9,239 nt of DNA from Solirubrobacteraceae bacterium (GTDB lineage Bacteria > Actinomycetota > Thermoleophilia > Solirubrobacterales > Solirubrobacteraceae). Of this stretch, positions 1 through 5,863 are shown piece by piece. The stretch covers positions 1 to 9,239 of the forward strand of contig JAICUS010000209.1 in NCBI GenBank assembly GCA_025935735.1. Reading direction: 5' to 3'. A program made the translations under genes and the position numbers. The notes beneath the pieces were generated by a model, which saw only the letters and a program-made list of their open reading frames with translations, was not told the origin of the DNA and searched no databases. Position 1 is the stretch's first letter. Each line of letters opens with the position of its first letter.

Positions 1-1140
1 GACGGCGACGAACGACGCGCTGCACGCGCGCATCAGGCCATCGAGTCCGAGGCCACCGGCGCCCAGTGCGACCAGCAACGCGCCCGCGATGAGCGCGAAC
101 GCCGTCAGCGCGCGGGCGGGTCGGACGAGCGAGCGTGGCGCCGCGCCCTCGCCGGCGAGCGCTCCGGCAAGCCGGGTCGCCGCGGCCACGTACGTGTTCA
201 TCGTCCCCATGGTCAGCAGCAGCGCGAGCACCGCGGTCACGGTCCGGCCGGGCGCGCCGAGCCCGGCGGCCATCAGATCCGCCAGCGGCACGTCCGATGG
301 CCGGCTGGTGCCGAGCACGCCGACCGTCGCGAGCGCCAGTCCCAGATAGAGCACGACGACCACCGCGAGCGCCGCGCCGATCGCCCGCGGCAGCTGGCGC
401 GCCGGCTCGCGCAGCTCGCCCGCCAGGTGCGAGACCGCCTCCCAGCCGATGAACGAGAGCATCAGCACGCTCGCCGCCGAGCCGACCGCGGTCCAGCCGT
501 GCGGCGCGAACGGCGTCCAGTTGTCGGCCCGGCCGTGCGGCAGGGCGGTGACCGCCGCCACCAGCAGCAGCGCCGCGAGCACGCCGGCGAGCGCGAGCTG
601 CAGCCGTGCAGTGGCCTGCAGCCCGCCCGCGTTGGCCACCACCACCGCGGCGATCATCCCCGCCGCGACGCCCACCGCGACCCCGCGTCCGGCGCCGAGC
701 AGCTCCGCGACGTAGTTGCCGCCGATCAGCGCCACCGCCGGCGCACCGACCACGACGCCGGTCAGGAACCACCAGCCGGTCGCCGCCCCGGCCCGCCGCC
801 CGAACGCCGCGCGTGCGTACGCGGCGGTGCCGCCGGCCTCCGGGAACCGCACGCCGAGCGCCGCGAACGTCAGCGCGAGCGGCACCGACAGCGCGAGCAG
901 CGCCGCCCACGCGAGCACCGATGCCGGCCCGGCGACGCGGGCGGCGAGCGACGGCAGGAAGAGCACGCCCGGCCCGAGCACCGCGCCGACGTACATCGCG
1001 GTCCCCGTGCGCGTGGACAGCGCGCCGAGCCCCGAGCCGCCGGCATGGACGCCCGCTCCAACCGCGCCGCCGCCCGCGCGAACCGCCGCCCCGCCGCCCG
1101 CGGCCATCGCCGCTGCTGTTCGGGTGCGCCGTCGAAGCAT
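1..1140 (-). CDS. APC-superfamily amino-acid permease, YjeH-type exporter (C-terminus outside window)
   Basis: Integral membrane transporter of the APC (amino acid-polyamine-organocation) superfamily. My translation of the complement gives 380 codons without a stop, running off the window edge. Visible landmarks: GPGVLFLPSLAARVAGPAS (residues 56-74), which is the TM1 region of YjeH-like proteins; FPEAGGTAAYARAAFG (99-114); and GWEAVSHLAGELREPARQLP (232-251), the loop after TM6. About ten hydrophobic segments can be traced. E. coli YjeH, which exports methionine and branched-chain amino acids, is 418 residues and resembles this protein along its length as I remember it, so roughly 35-40 C-terminal residues are missing here. 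The start is uncertain: ATG at 1140 or ATG at 1107 (codon 12) are possible, neither has a clear Shine-Dalgarno, and the first ~35 residues are Gly/Ala/Arg-rich and may not be translated. It is divergent from an Lrp-type regulator, which supports amino-acid export or uptake. The exact substrate is not determinable. Confidence 0.85.
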   Translation of the reverse strand, partial: MLRRRTRTAAAMAAGGGAAVRAGGGAVGAGVHAGGSGLGALSTRTGTAMYVGAVLGPGVLFLPSLAARVAGPASVLAWAALLALSVPLALTFAALGVRFPEAGGTAAYARAAFGRRAGAATGWWFLTGVVVGAPAVALIGGNYVAELLGAGRGVAVGVAAGMIAAVVVANAGGLQATARLQLALAGVLAALLLVAAVTALPHGRADNWTPFAPHGWTAVGSAASVLMLSFIGWEAVSHLAGELREPARQLPRAIGAALAVVVVLYLGLALATVGVLGTSRPSDVPLADLMAAGLGAPGRTVTAVLALLLTMGTMNTYVAAATRLAGALAGEGAAPRSLVRPARALTAFALIAGALLVALGAGGLGLDGLMRACSASFVAV

Positions 1141-1246
1141 GCGGGCATTATCGCGCGGATTCCGGGGCGAATTGTGCCGAAACACGCGCAGACTGCTACA
1201 GCTTGCGCAAGAATCTGTGCCAATTCACGCCCATCGAGGGAAGAAC
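1141..1246. promoter_or_regulatory. Divergent promoter/operator region between permease and lrp-type gene
   Basis: This 106-bp spacer separates the two divergent starts and is less GC-rich than its surroundings. It holds a perfect 10-bp palindrome CTTGCGCAAG at 1202-1211, an outer inverted pair GAATTG (1169-1174) and CAATTC (1221-1226), and a repeated GTGCC (1174-1178 and 1217-1221). Lrp/AsnC regulators commonly bind the region upstream of their own gene and of a divergent transporter, so these elements are candidate operator sites. No convincing -35/-10 pair could be assigned. The assignment as an Lrp operator is inference. Confidence 0.45.
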
Positions 1247-1705
1247 ATGCCCCTGGACCGCATAGATAGGCAGATGCTCGAGATCCTCCAGACCGAAGGC
1301 CGCATCTCCAACGCCGCGCTCGCGGAGCGCCTGCACCTGTCCCCATCGCCGTGCCTGCGCCGGTTGCGCGCGCTGGAGCAGGACGGCGTGATCGCCGGCT
1401 ACCGCGCCGTGCTGGACCGCCCGAAGCTCGGGCTCGGGCTGACCGTGTTCGTGGAGCTCAAGGTCGACAACCACTCCGACGAGACGGCGAATGCCATCGC
1501 CGCGGCGTTGCTCGCCGCGCCCGAGGTGGTGTCGGCGCACATCGTGTCGGGGCCCGCCGACTTCCGGCTCGAGGTCGCGGTGGCCGACCTGGCCGACTAC
1601 GAGAAGCTGCTGTTCGGGACGCTGCTGAAGCTGCCGAACGTGAGCGACGTCCGCTCCGACTTCGTGCTGCGCACCGTCAAGGCGCCAGGTCCCTTGCCCC
1701 TATGA
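1247..1705 (+). CDS. Lrp/AsnC-family transcriptional regulator
   Basis: A 152-residue DNA-binding regulator, the usual length for the feast/famine family. Residues 3-60 form the N-terminal winged helix-turn-helix: DRIDRQMLEILQTEGRISNA, then LAERLHLSPSPCLRRLRALE and GVIAGYRAVLD. Residues ~65-145 form the RAM ligand-binding/oligomerisation domain, with the SGPADFRLEV strand (101-110) and the LPNVSDVRSDFVLRTVK end (129-145). ATG at 1247 is chosen because GAGGGA (1236-1241) lies just upstream and the HTH begins right after it; a longer in-frame extension upstream would overlap the divergent permease and has no domain. Lrp-type proteins often control a divergent amino-acid transporter, so this one probably senses an amino acid and regulates the YjeH-like gene and itself. 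It could also act on the gene 25 bp downstream or elsewhere. Confidence 0.93.
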   Translation: MPLDRIDRQMLEILQTEGRISNAALAERLHLSPSPCLRRLRALEQDGVIAGYRAVLDRPKLGLGLTVFVELKVDNHSDETANAIAAALLAAPEVVSAHIVSGPADFRLEVAVADLADYEKLLFGTLLKLPNVSDVRSDFVLRTVKAPGPLPL

Positions 1706-1730
1706 CCGGGTCCCGTCAGGCTCGCGCACC

Positions 1731-2312
1731 GTGCGCTTCTCCATCCCCGCCTCCGAGCTCGCCAAGCACAGCCGCGGCCCCGCGCCGCTGCCCGCGCCCG
1801 TCGAGCCGCTCCTCTGGCTCGTCGAGGACGTCGTGCTGCTGTCGCTGGACGCCCCGCAGCGCAAGGTCCGCCCCGTGGCGAGGATCGCCGCGCGCGCCTA
1901 TCCCAGGGGCCCGCGCAGCTATCGCGCCGCCGTCGAGCATCTGGAGCGCCGCAGCCTGCTGGCCGGCCGCCGCACCGCGACGCCCGCGGCCCACCTGGAC
2001 GCGCGCCGGGCCCGCGTGCGCGCCATCGTCGAGCGCCCCGCCGCACCGACGGGGCGGGACGCTGAGCTGCTGGCGTTCATGGCCGCGCTGCAGCTGCTCC
2101 CGGTCGAGCGGCGCGCGCAGCACCTGCAGGCCCGGTTGCGGCTGGCGTCGATCGCCGACCCGCCCGCCGCCGTGCGCGATCTGGTCGACGAGTTCGCCGT
2201 GACGACGATGCAGGAGTTCACCGACAAGGTCCTGCCGCCCCTGGTCGACGCCGTCGTGGGCAACCTCGACCCCGGTTGGAGCTCCGGGATCGGCTCTGCG
2301 TTCATCAGCTGA
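1731..2312 (+). CDS. Uncharacterised protein, weakly GOLPH3/GPP34-like
   Basis: A 193-residue, mostly helical soluble protein that I do not firmly recognise. It starts at GTG 1731, 25 bp after the lrp-type stop; the upstream Shine-Dalgarno is weak (CAGG near 1717), and no better in-frame start is visible. No signal peptide or membrane segment is seen. The segment WLVEDVVLLSLDAPQRKVRP (residues ~29-48), then a helix YRAAVEHLERRSLLAG, TGRDAELLAFMAALQLLP and an Arg-rich helix, is reminiscent of bacterial GPP34 (GOLPH3/VPS74 fold) proteins, which are common in actinobacteria and have no settled role. The resemblance is from memory and weak. The final ~45 residues (DEFAVTTMQEFTDKVLPPLV and on) are not explained by it. 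It may be co-transcribed with the lrp-type gene. It converges on the nuclease-like gene with 13 bp between stops. Confidence 0.65.
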   Translation: MRFSIPASELAKHSRGPAPLPAPVEPLLWLVEDVVLLSLDAPQRKVRPVARIAARAYPRGPRSYRAAVEHLERRSLLAGRRTATPAAHLDARRARVRAIVERPAAPTGRDAELLAFMAALQLLPVERRAQHLQARLRLASIADPPAAVRDLVDEFAVTTMQEFTDKVLPPLVDAVVGNLDPGWSSGIGSAFIS

Positions 2313-2325
2313 CGGCGAGCCGCGA

Positions 2326-3189
2326 CTACTTCTCCTCGAAGACGAGTTCCTCAGGGAGGCGCTTCAGGCGCACGGTCTGGCCGGAGACGGCGACGACGGT
2401 GTCGAAGCTCGTCTTCTGGCCGGTCGGGATCACCCAGAGCTGGTCGTCCTGCTGGGAGAGGAACGTGGTGAACGCAGCGAGCGACGGGTCGTCGCCGTTG
2501 AGGTGCAGGTAGTCGGTCAGGCGGCGGAAGAGCTTGGGCAGGATCACCGCGTCGTCGGTCAGCGTGTTCAGGCTCTTGACCTCGACGCCCTTCTGCGTCC
2601 GGTCGCGGGCGAACACGCCCTTGCCGGCGTCCCGCGCGGCGCCGGACTGCTTGGCCAGCTCGCGTCGCAGGTCGACGTAGAGCTTCGAGTAGAAGGTCGG
2701 ATAGGCGAGGCCGGTGCTGAGCAGCCGGTGGTTCGCCGTCTTGCGCACGAGCTTCACGTCGACGTTGATCATGCCGCCGCTGGTGGCCGGCGGATCGCCA
2801 CGGCCGACGAGCGCGACGCACCGCCCGTACACGTCGGCGCCGCGGGTGAGGATGAAGCCCGGCAGGTCGTCCTCGTCGACCGCGATCACCTTCTCGCCAT
2901 CCCGCTGCACGCCGCGGAAGCCGAGCCACTTCAACAGCTCGGCGGCCGCCGCGTGCGCGAGGTCGAGCGGCTGGTGGAGCAGATGACCGCCGGTCGGCGT
3001 GTAGTGCGTCTCCAGCGCGTCGATCGCGTCCATGCGCAGCTGCGCGGCGCCGGCGGCGTTCGTCCGCACCTTGTGCGGACCGGGCACCTGCGTCCAGTCG
3101 TCGGGATCGTCGGGTCGGAAGCGCAGGGAGTCCCCGTCCGGCTCGGTGCCGGTCACGGTGAACGCGCCGGCCAGGCAGAGCATGGGCAT
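2326..3189 (-). CDS. Staphylococcal-nuclease-fold (thermonuclease-like) protein with C-terminal extension
   Basis: A 287-residue protein whose first ~196 residues follow the SNase pattern: PDGDSLRF (residues 17-24, the metal-binding DGDT region); RMDAIDALE (52-60), matching the spacing of Arg35-Asp40-Glu43 in S. aureus nuclease; YGRCVALV (121-128), with the Arg87 equivalent R123; and LLSTGLAYPTFYSKLYVDLR (156-175) followed by AARDAGKGVFARD, the usual C-terminal helices. Catalytic residues therefore look intact, consistent with a Ca-dependent phosphodiesterase or nuclease. The stretch between the active-site strand and YGR (~61-120) is longer than in the small nuclease, and residues ~197-287 form an extension I do not recognise. 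No signal peptide is visible, so it is probably cytoplasmic. ATG at 3189 is preferred because GGGAGG (3204-3199) sits 9 nt upstream; the reading frame stays open to 3537, but that part is low-complexity Arg/Ala. Real substrate unknown. Confidence 0.78.
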   Translation of the reverse strand: MPMLCLAGAFTVTGTEPDGDSLRFRPDDPDDWTQVPGPHKVRTNAAGAAQLRMDAIDALETHYTPTGGHLLHQPLDLAHAAAAELLKWLGFRGVQRDGEKVIAVDEDDLPGFILTRGADVYGRCVALVGRGDPPATSGGMINVDVKLVRKTANHRLLSTGLAYPTFYSKLYVDLRRELAKQSGAARDAGKGVFARDRTQKGVEVKSLNTLTDDAVILPKLFRRLTDYLHLNGDDPSLAAFTTFLSQQDDQLWVIPTGQKTSFDTVVAVSGQTVRLKRLPEELVFEEK

Positions 3190-3198
3190 GCCGCACAT

Positions 3199-3204
3199 CC
3201 TCCC
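3199..3204 (-). promoter_or_regulatory. Ribosome binding site that decides the nuclease-like start
   Basis: The minus-strand sequence is GGGAGG, touching the ATG at 3198 directly but 9 nt from the in-frame ATG at 3189. The spacing favours 3189 as the start and argues against the longer N-terminus beginning at 3537 or 3198. A third in-frame ATG at 3183 is 15 nt away and less likely. Confidence 0.6.
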
Positions 3205-3410
3205 GCGTGCGCGGCGCCGGCGGGGTGCGGGCCGGAGAGACGGGTGTGCGTGTGCGGCGACGGCGGGCGGCCGGGCGCGCGCGAGGCCGGTCGATGCGAC
3301 CGCGGGCGGCACGGACGCGCCGGCGAACTGCTGCTGGGTAGGGGAGCAGGAGCCCCGCCGCCGTACGCGGATGGTCGTTTCGGTTGCGCTTACGGGCGGG
3401 GTGTGTGAGT

Positions 3411-3433
3411 TGAGCCGCGCATAGCGCGACTCA
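3411..3433. repeat. Inverted repeat, 10-bp arms with ATA loop
   Basis: TGAGCCGCGC (3411-3420) and GCGCGACTCA (3424-3433) pair at nine of ten positions around an ATA loop. No run of T follows on the plus strand, and no gene lies upstream to terminate, so a protein-binding operator for the minus-strand nuclease-like gene is more likely than a terminator. Function is inference. Confidence 0.5.
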
Positions 3434-3451
3434 GTTTGCTCCCTATTCCCT

Positions 3452-3543
3452 GACCAAAGGCCGATCTGGTCGAGCGTGAGCGATCGCGCGGGCCCACCCG
3501 CAGAAGCGACCAGATCCGACCCTCGCGGCCGACCCAAGGCCGA
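3452..3543. repeat. Cluster of inverted and direct repeats
   Basis: GATCTGGTCG (3463-3472) is repeated in perfect inverted form as CGACCAGATC (3507-3516), with 34 bp between. A short stem GACCA (3452-3456)/TGGTC (3467-3471) overlaps it. The 13-mer GACCAAAGGCCGA (3452-3464) recurs with one change as GACCCAAGGCCGA (3531-3543) in direct orientation. Such arrangement within a gene-free spacer suggests paired regulator sites or a structured transcript; it could also be chance in GC-rich DNA. Confidence 0.5.
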
Positions 3544-3567
3544 CCGCTTCTCTACCCAGCAGCCGTT

Positions 3568-3606
3568 CGCCGGCCTCTCGGCGGCGCACCGGGGACAGCC
3601 TGCGCC
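3568..3606 (-). terminator. Candidate hairpins behind the methyltransferase gene
   Basis: Read on the minus strand, immediately after the methyltransferase stop come GGCGCA (3606-3601)/TGCGCC (3588-3583), and then the tight GC stem CGCCG (3583-3579)/CGGCG (3572-3568) with a 6-nt loop. Neither is followed by a T tract, so intrinsic termination is only a possibility; many actinobacterial terminators lack one. Confidence 0.25.
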
Positions 3607-4437
3607 TCAATCCGGCTTGACGGCCAGCAGCGAGACGCTCTCGACGCCGTAGGTCGTGCAGGCGTCGAGCGCGCGCTCGGAGATGAACCGGTAGTCGTTG
3701 CGGCGCACCTCGCGGGCTTCCAACCCCGCGGCCTCGATCGCCTCGATGTAGCTGGCCCGCGGGATCGCGCCCGCGATGCAGGCGGCCCAGAGCTCGACGC
3801 TGCGCCGCGTGCGCTCCTTCAGCGGCCGGCCGCTGACGATGTCCGACAGCGCGACGCGGCCGCCGGGCTTGAGCACGCGGGCCGCCTCGGCGAACACGCG
3901 GTGCTTGACCACCGAGAGGTTGATGACGCCGTTGGAGATGACGACGTCGAAGGTGTCGTCCGCGAACGGCAGCTCGTCGATGCGCGCCGCCACGAAGCTC
4001 ACCTGCGTGAACTCGTCGCGATCGCGCAGCGTGCCCGCCTTCGCCAGCTGGGCCGGCGTGAAGTCGACGCCGGTCACCTCGCCGGCGACGCCGACCTGGA
4101 CAGCGGCGCAGAAGACGTCGGTGCCGGAGCCCGAGCCGAGGTCGAGGACGGACTCGCCCGGGCGCAGGTCCGCGAGGTCGAGGTGCCAGCCGACGCCGGC
4201 GAACGAGGCGAGCGCCTCGGGCGGGATCGCGTCGAGCAGCGAGGCCGGGTAGCCGAGGTGCTCGGCCAGGTCGCGGCCGACCTCGAAGTGGAGCTCGGAC
4301 TCCTCCTCGCGGGCCACGCGGCCGTACATCTCCTTCACCTGGGCCTCGAGCGCCGCGGCGTCCACGAGGGAGCTGGCGTCGGCCTGGGGCAGCGCGGCGG
4401 CGCGGATCATCGCGTCTTCATCATCAATGCGGGTCAT
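3607..4437 (-). CDS. SAM-dependent methyltransferase, ArsM-related but lacking two arsenic-binding cysteines
   Basis: A 276-residue class I methyltransferase. The SAM-binding motif I is VLDLGSGSGTDVF (residues 97-109), followed by VTGVDFTPAQLAKA (121-134), the acidic LPFADDTFDVVISN (156-169) and RVLKPGGRVALSDIV (187-201). The order, the VINL stretch (171-174) and WAACIAGAIP (217-226) place it near arsenite methyltransferases and related UbiE-like enzymes. ArsM binds As(III) with three cysteines in the contexts GCG, SNCVINL and a Cys after the Trp helix. Here the first context reads GVGWH (81-85) and the second SNGVINL (Gly170); only Cys220 remains. Arsenite methylation is thus doubtful and the substrate unknown. 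ATG 4437 is chosen as the earliest start before family-like sequence; ATG 4410 is also possible, and no strong Shine-Dalgarno decides. It is divergent from the microcompartment operon. Confidence 0.82.
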   Translation of the reverse strand: MTRIDDEDAMIRAAALPQADASSLVDAAALEAQVKEMYGRVAREEESELHFEVGRDLAEHLGYPASLLDAIPPEALASFAGVGWHLDLADLRPGESVLDLGSGSGTDVFCAAVQVGVAGEVTGVDFTPAQLAKAGTLRDRDEFTQVSFVAARIDELPFADDTFDVVISNGVINLSVVKHRVFAEAARVLKPGGRVALSDIVSGRPLKERTRRSVELWAACIAGAIPRASYIEAIEAAGLEAREVRRNDYRFISERALDACTTYGVESVSLLAVKPD

Positions 4438-4570
4438 GGGGCGACTGTCCGCGATCCGCGGGCGCCGCGGCAATCGGGAGCCGACCCCTGACATTCGCCG
4501 CGAGTGAACCAAAAGTGGCGATCGGTGGCAGATTGGTCTGTGCTTTGGTACGTTGCCGTTCTCGGGGCCC
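4438..4570. promoter_or_regulatory. Divergent promoter region of methyltransferase and microcompartment operon
   Basis: This 133-bp spacer sits between divergent starts and has a less GC-rich block at 4500-4560. TACGTT (4549-4554) fits the loose actinobacterial -10 pattern TAnnnT and would start transcription near 4561, giving only a ~10-nt leader before ATG 4571; no good -35 is seen. ACCAAA (4508-4513) and TTTGGT (4544-4549) form a 6-bp inverted pair 30 bp apart, with the second arm overlapping the putative -10, a reasonable layout for a repressor site. All of this is inference. Confidence 0.4.
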
Positions 4571-5863
4571 ATGTACGACTACGGCTTCTTCTCCTTCGAG
4601 TCCAAAGCGGACTTCCTGCGCCGCTCCGAGGAGTTCTGGAACCCGGACAAGACGCGCTTCTGGCAGGACGCCGGCATCGACCTCGTGATCGACCGCCGCG
4701 AGGGCTACGTGTTCTGGGACATGGCCGGCCGCCGGCTGATCGACCTGCACCTCAACGGCGGCACGTACAACCTCGGCCATCGCAACCCCGAGCTGATCGC
4801 GGTCCTGGAGCGGGCGATGGGCCGCTTCGACATCGGCAACCACCACTTCCCGGCGCTCGCGCGCACGGCGCTGGCGGAGGCGCTCGTGGCCACCTGCCCG
4901 CCGAGCCTCAAGCGCGTCGTCTACGGCTCGGGCGGCGGCGAGGCCACCGACATCGCGATCAAGACCGCCCGCCACACGCGCCAGAAGCGCAAGATCGTCT
5001 CGATCCGCAAGGGCTACCACGGCCACACCGGGCTCGCGGTGGCGACCGGCGACGACCGCTTCTCCACGCTGTTTCTCTCCGACCGCCCCGACGAGTTCGT
5101 CCAGGTCCCGTTCAACGACCTGGCGGCGATGGAGGAGGCGCTGCGGCCGGGCGACGTGGCCGGCGTGGTGATCGAGACGATCCCCGCGACGTACGGCTTC
5201 CCGCTGCCCGAGCCCGGCTACCTGCGGGCCGTCAAGCGGCTCTGCGAGCGCTACGGCGCGCTCTACATCGCCGACGAGGTCCAGACCGGGCTGATGCGCA
5301 CCGGCGAGATGTGGGGCATCGCCAAGGCGGGGATCGAGCCGGACATCATGATCGTCGGCAAGGGGATCACCGGCGGCATGTACCCGATCGCCTGCGCGGT
5401 CGTGAGCGAGGAGTGCTCGGGCTGGCTGAAGGAGGACGGCTTCGGCCACATCTCCACCGGCGGCGGCGCCGAGCTCGGCTGCATCGTCGCGCTGAAGGTG
5501 CTCGAGATCTGCGGCCGTCCCGAGGTGCGCTCGATGGTCCACTACATCGCCGAGCGCTTCCGCGCCGGGCTGCGCGAGATCCAGGAGCTCTATCCCGACT
5601 GGCTCGTGGGCATCCGCCAGGACGGCGTGGTCATGGGCCTGGAGTTCGACCACCCGCAGGGGGCGAAGATGGTCATGCGGCGCCTATACGAGCACGGTGT
5701 CTGGGCGATCTTCTCCACTCTCGATCCGCGGGTCCTGCAGTTCAAGCCCGGGATCCTGCTCGGCCCCGACCTGGTCGACGAGGTGCTGGACCGCACCGGC
5801 GTGGCGCTCGGGCTGGCGCGCGAGGATGCGGTCGGGGCGGCGCTCGAGGGGGCGCGGCGATGA
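4571..5863 (+). CDS. Class-III PLP-dependent aminotransferase or phospho-lyase of the microcompartment operon
   Basis: A 430-residue fold-type I PLP enzyme. The PLP phosphate-binding GSGGGEATD lies at 119-127, GYHGHTG at 148-154, the cofactor Asp in YIADEVQTG (D235) and the Schiff-base lysine in IVGKGITGG (K264). Length and motif order match the class-III (omega) aminotransferase family, which also contains phosphoethanolamine-type phospho-lyases. As first gene of a shell operon without B12 or radical enzymes, it likely makes the aldehyde: either by transaminating an aminoketone/amino alcohol derivative or, as proposed for the mycobacterial AUM, by eliminating phosphate and ammonia from 1-amino-2-propanol phosphate. 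The sequence cannot separate these two. No terminal encapsulation helix is evident. ATG 4571 is preferred (MYDYGFF); TTG 4553 is possible; neither has a well-spaced Shine-Dalgarno. The stop overlaps the next start (ATGA). Confidence 0.9.
   Translation: MYDYGFFSFESKADFLRRSEEFWNPDKTRFWQDAGIDLVIDRREGYVFWDMAGRRLIDLHLNGGTYNLGHRNPELIAVLERAMGRFDIGNHHFPALARTALAEALVATCPPSLKRVVYGSGGGEATDIAIKTARHTRQKRKIVSIRKGYHGHTGLAVATGDDRFSTLFLSDRPDEFVQVPFNDLAAMEEALRPGDVAGVVIETIPATYGFPLPEPGYLRAVKRLCERYGALYIADEVQTGLMRTGEMWGIAKAGIEPDIMIVGKGITGGMYPIACAVVSEECSGWLKEDGFGHISTGGGAELGCIVALKVLEICGRPEVRSMVHYIAERFRAGLREIQELYPDWLVGIRQDGVVMGLEFDHPQGAKMVMRRLYEHGVWAIFSTLDPRVLQFKPGILLGPDLVDEVLDRTGVALGLAREDAVGAALEGARR

Larger units (their letters stand above)
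3205..3606. other. Gene-free spacer with repeats, upstream of nuclease-like gene
   Basis: About 400 bp with no convincing gene on either strand. Frames stay open because of GC content, but the translations are low-complexity Arg/Ala/Pro. The half near 3361-3460 is clearly less GC-rich than the flanks, as expected for a promoter of the minus-strand nuclease-like gene. It carries the inverted and direct repeats listed separately (3411-3543) and GC-rich hairpins just behind the methyltransferase stop. No tRNA, CRISPR, insertion-sequence end or convincing small RNA was recognised. Confidence 0.5.

Noticed and set aside
716..1246. N-terminal extension of the Lrp-type regulator
   Set aside because: It would overlap the divergent permease gene, is Ala/Pro-rich, and a good ribosome site precedes ATG 1247, where the HTH domain begins.
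427..1269. Plus-strand open frames across the permease region
   Set aside because: Translations are Arg/His/Ala-rich with no motif, whereas the minus strand encodes a clear APC permease in a single continuous frame.
3371..3424. Short plus-strand peptide of 17 codons (starting MVVSVALTGG)
   Set aside because: Purine-rich sequence lies too far upstream for a ribosome site, and nothing supports translation; it overlaps the 3411 inverted repeat.
3190..3537. N-terminal extension of the nuclease-like protein to 403 residues
   Set aside because: The extra 116 residues are low-complexity Arg/Ala/Pro, cover a repeat-rich spacer, and GGGAGG is correctly spaced for the start at 3189.
4424..5653. 409-codon open frame on the minus strand over the aminotransferase
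   Set aside because: Antisense to the PLP enzyme, composed of His/Asp/Ala/Val/Arg runs without motifs, and it overlaps the methyltransferase start region in another frame.
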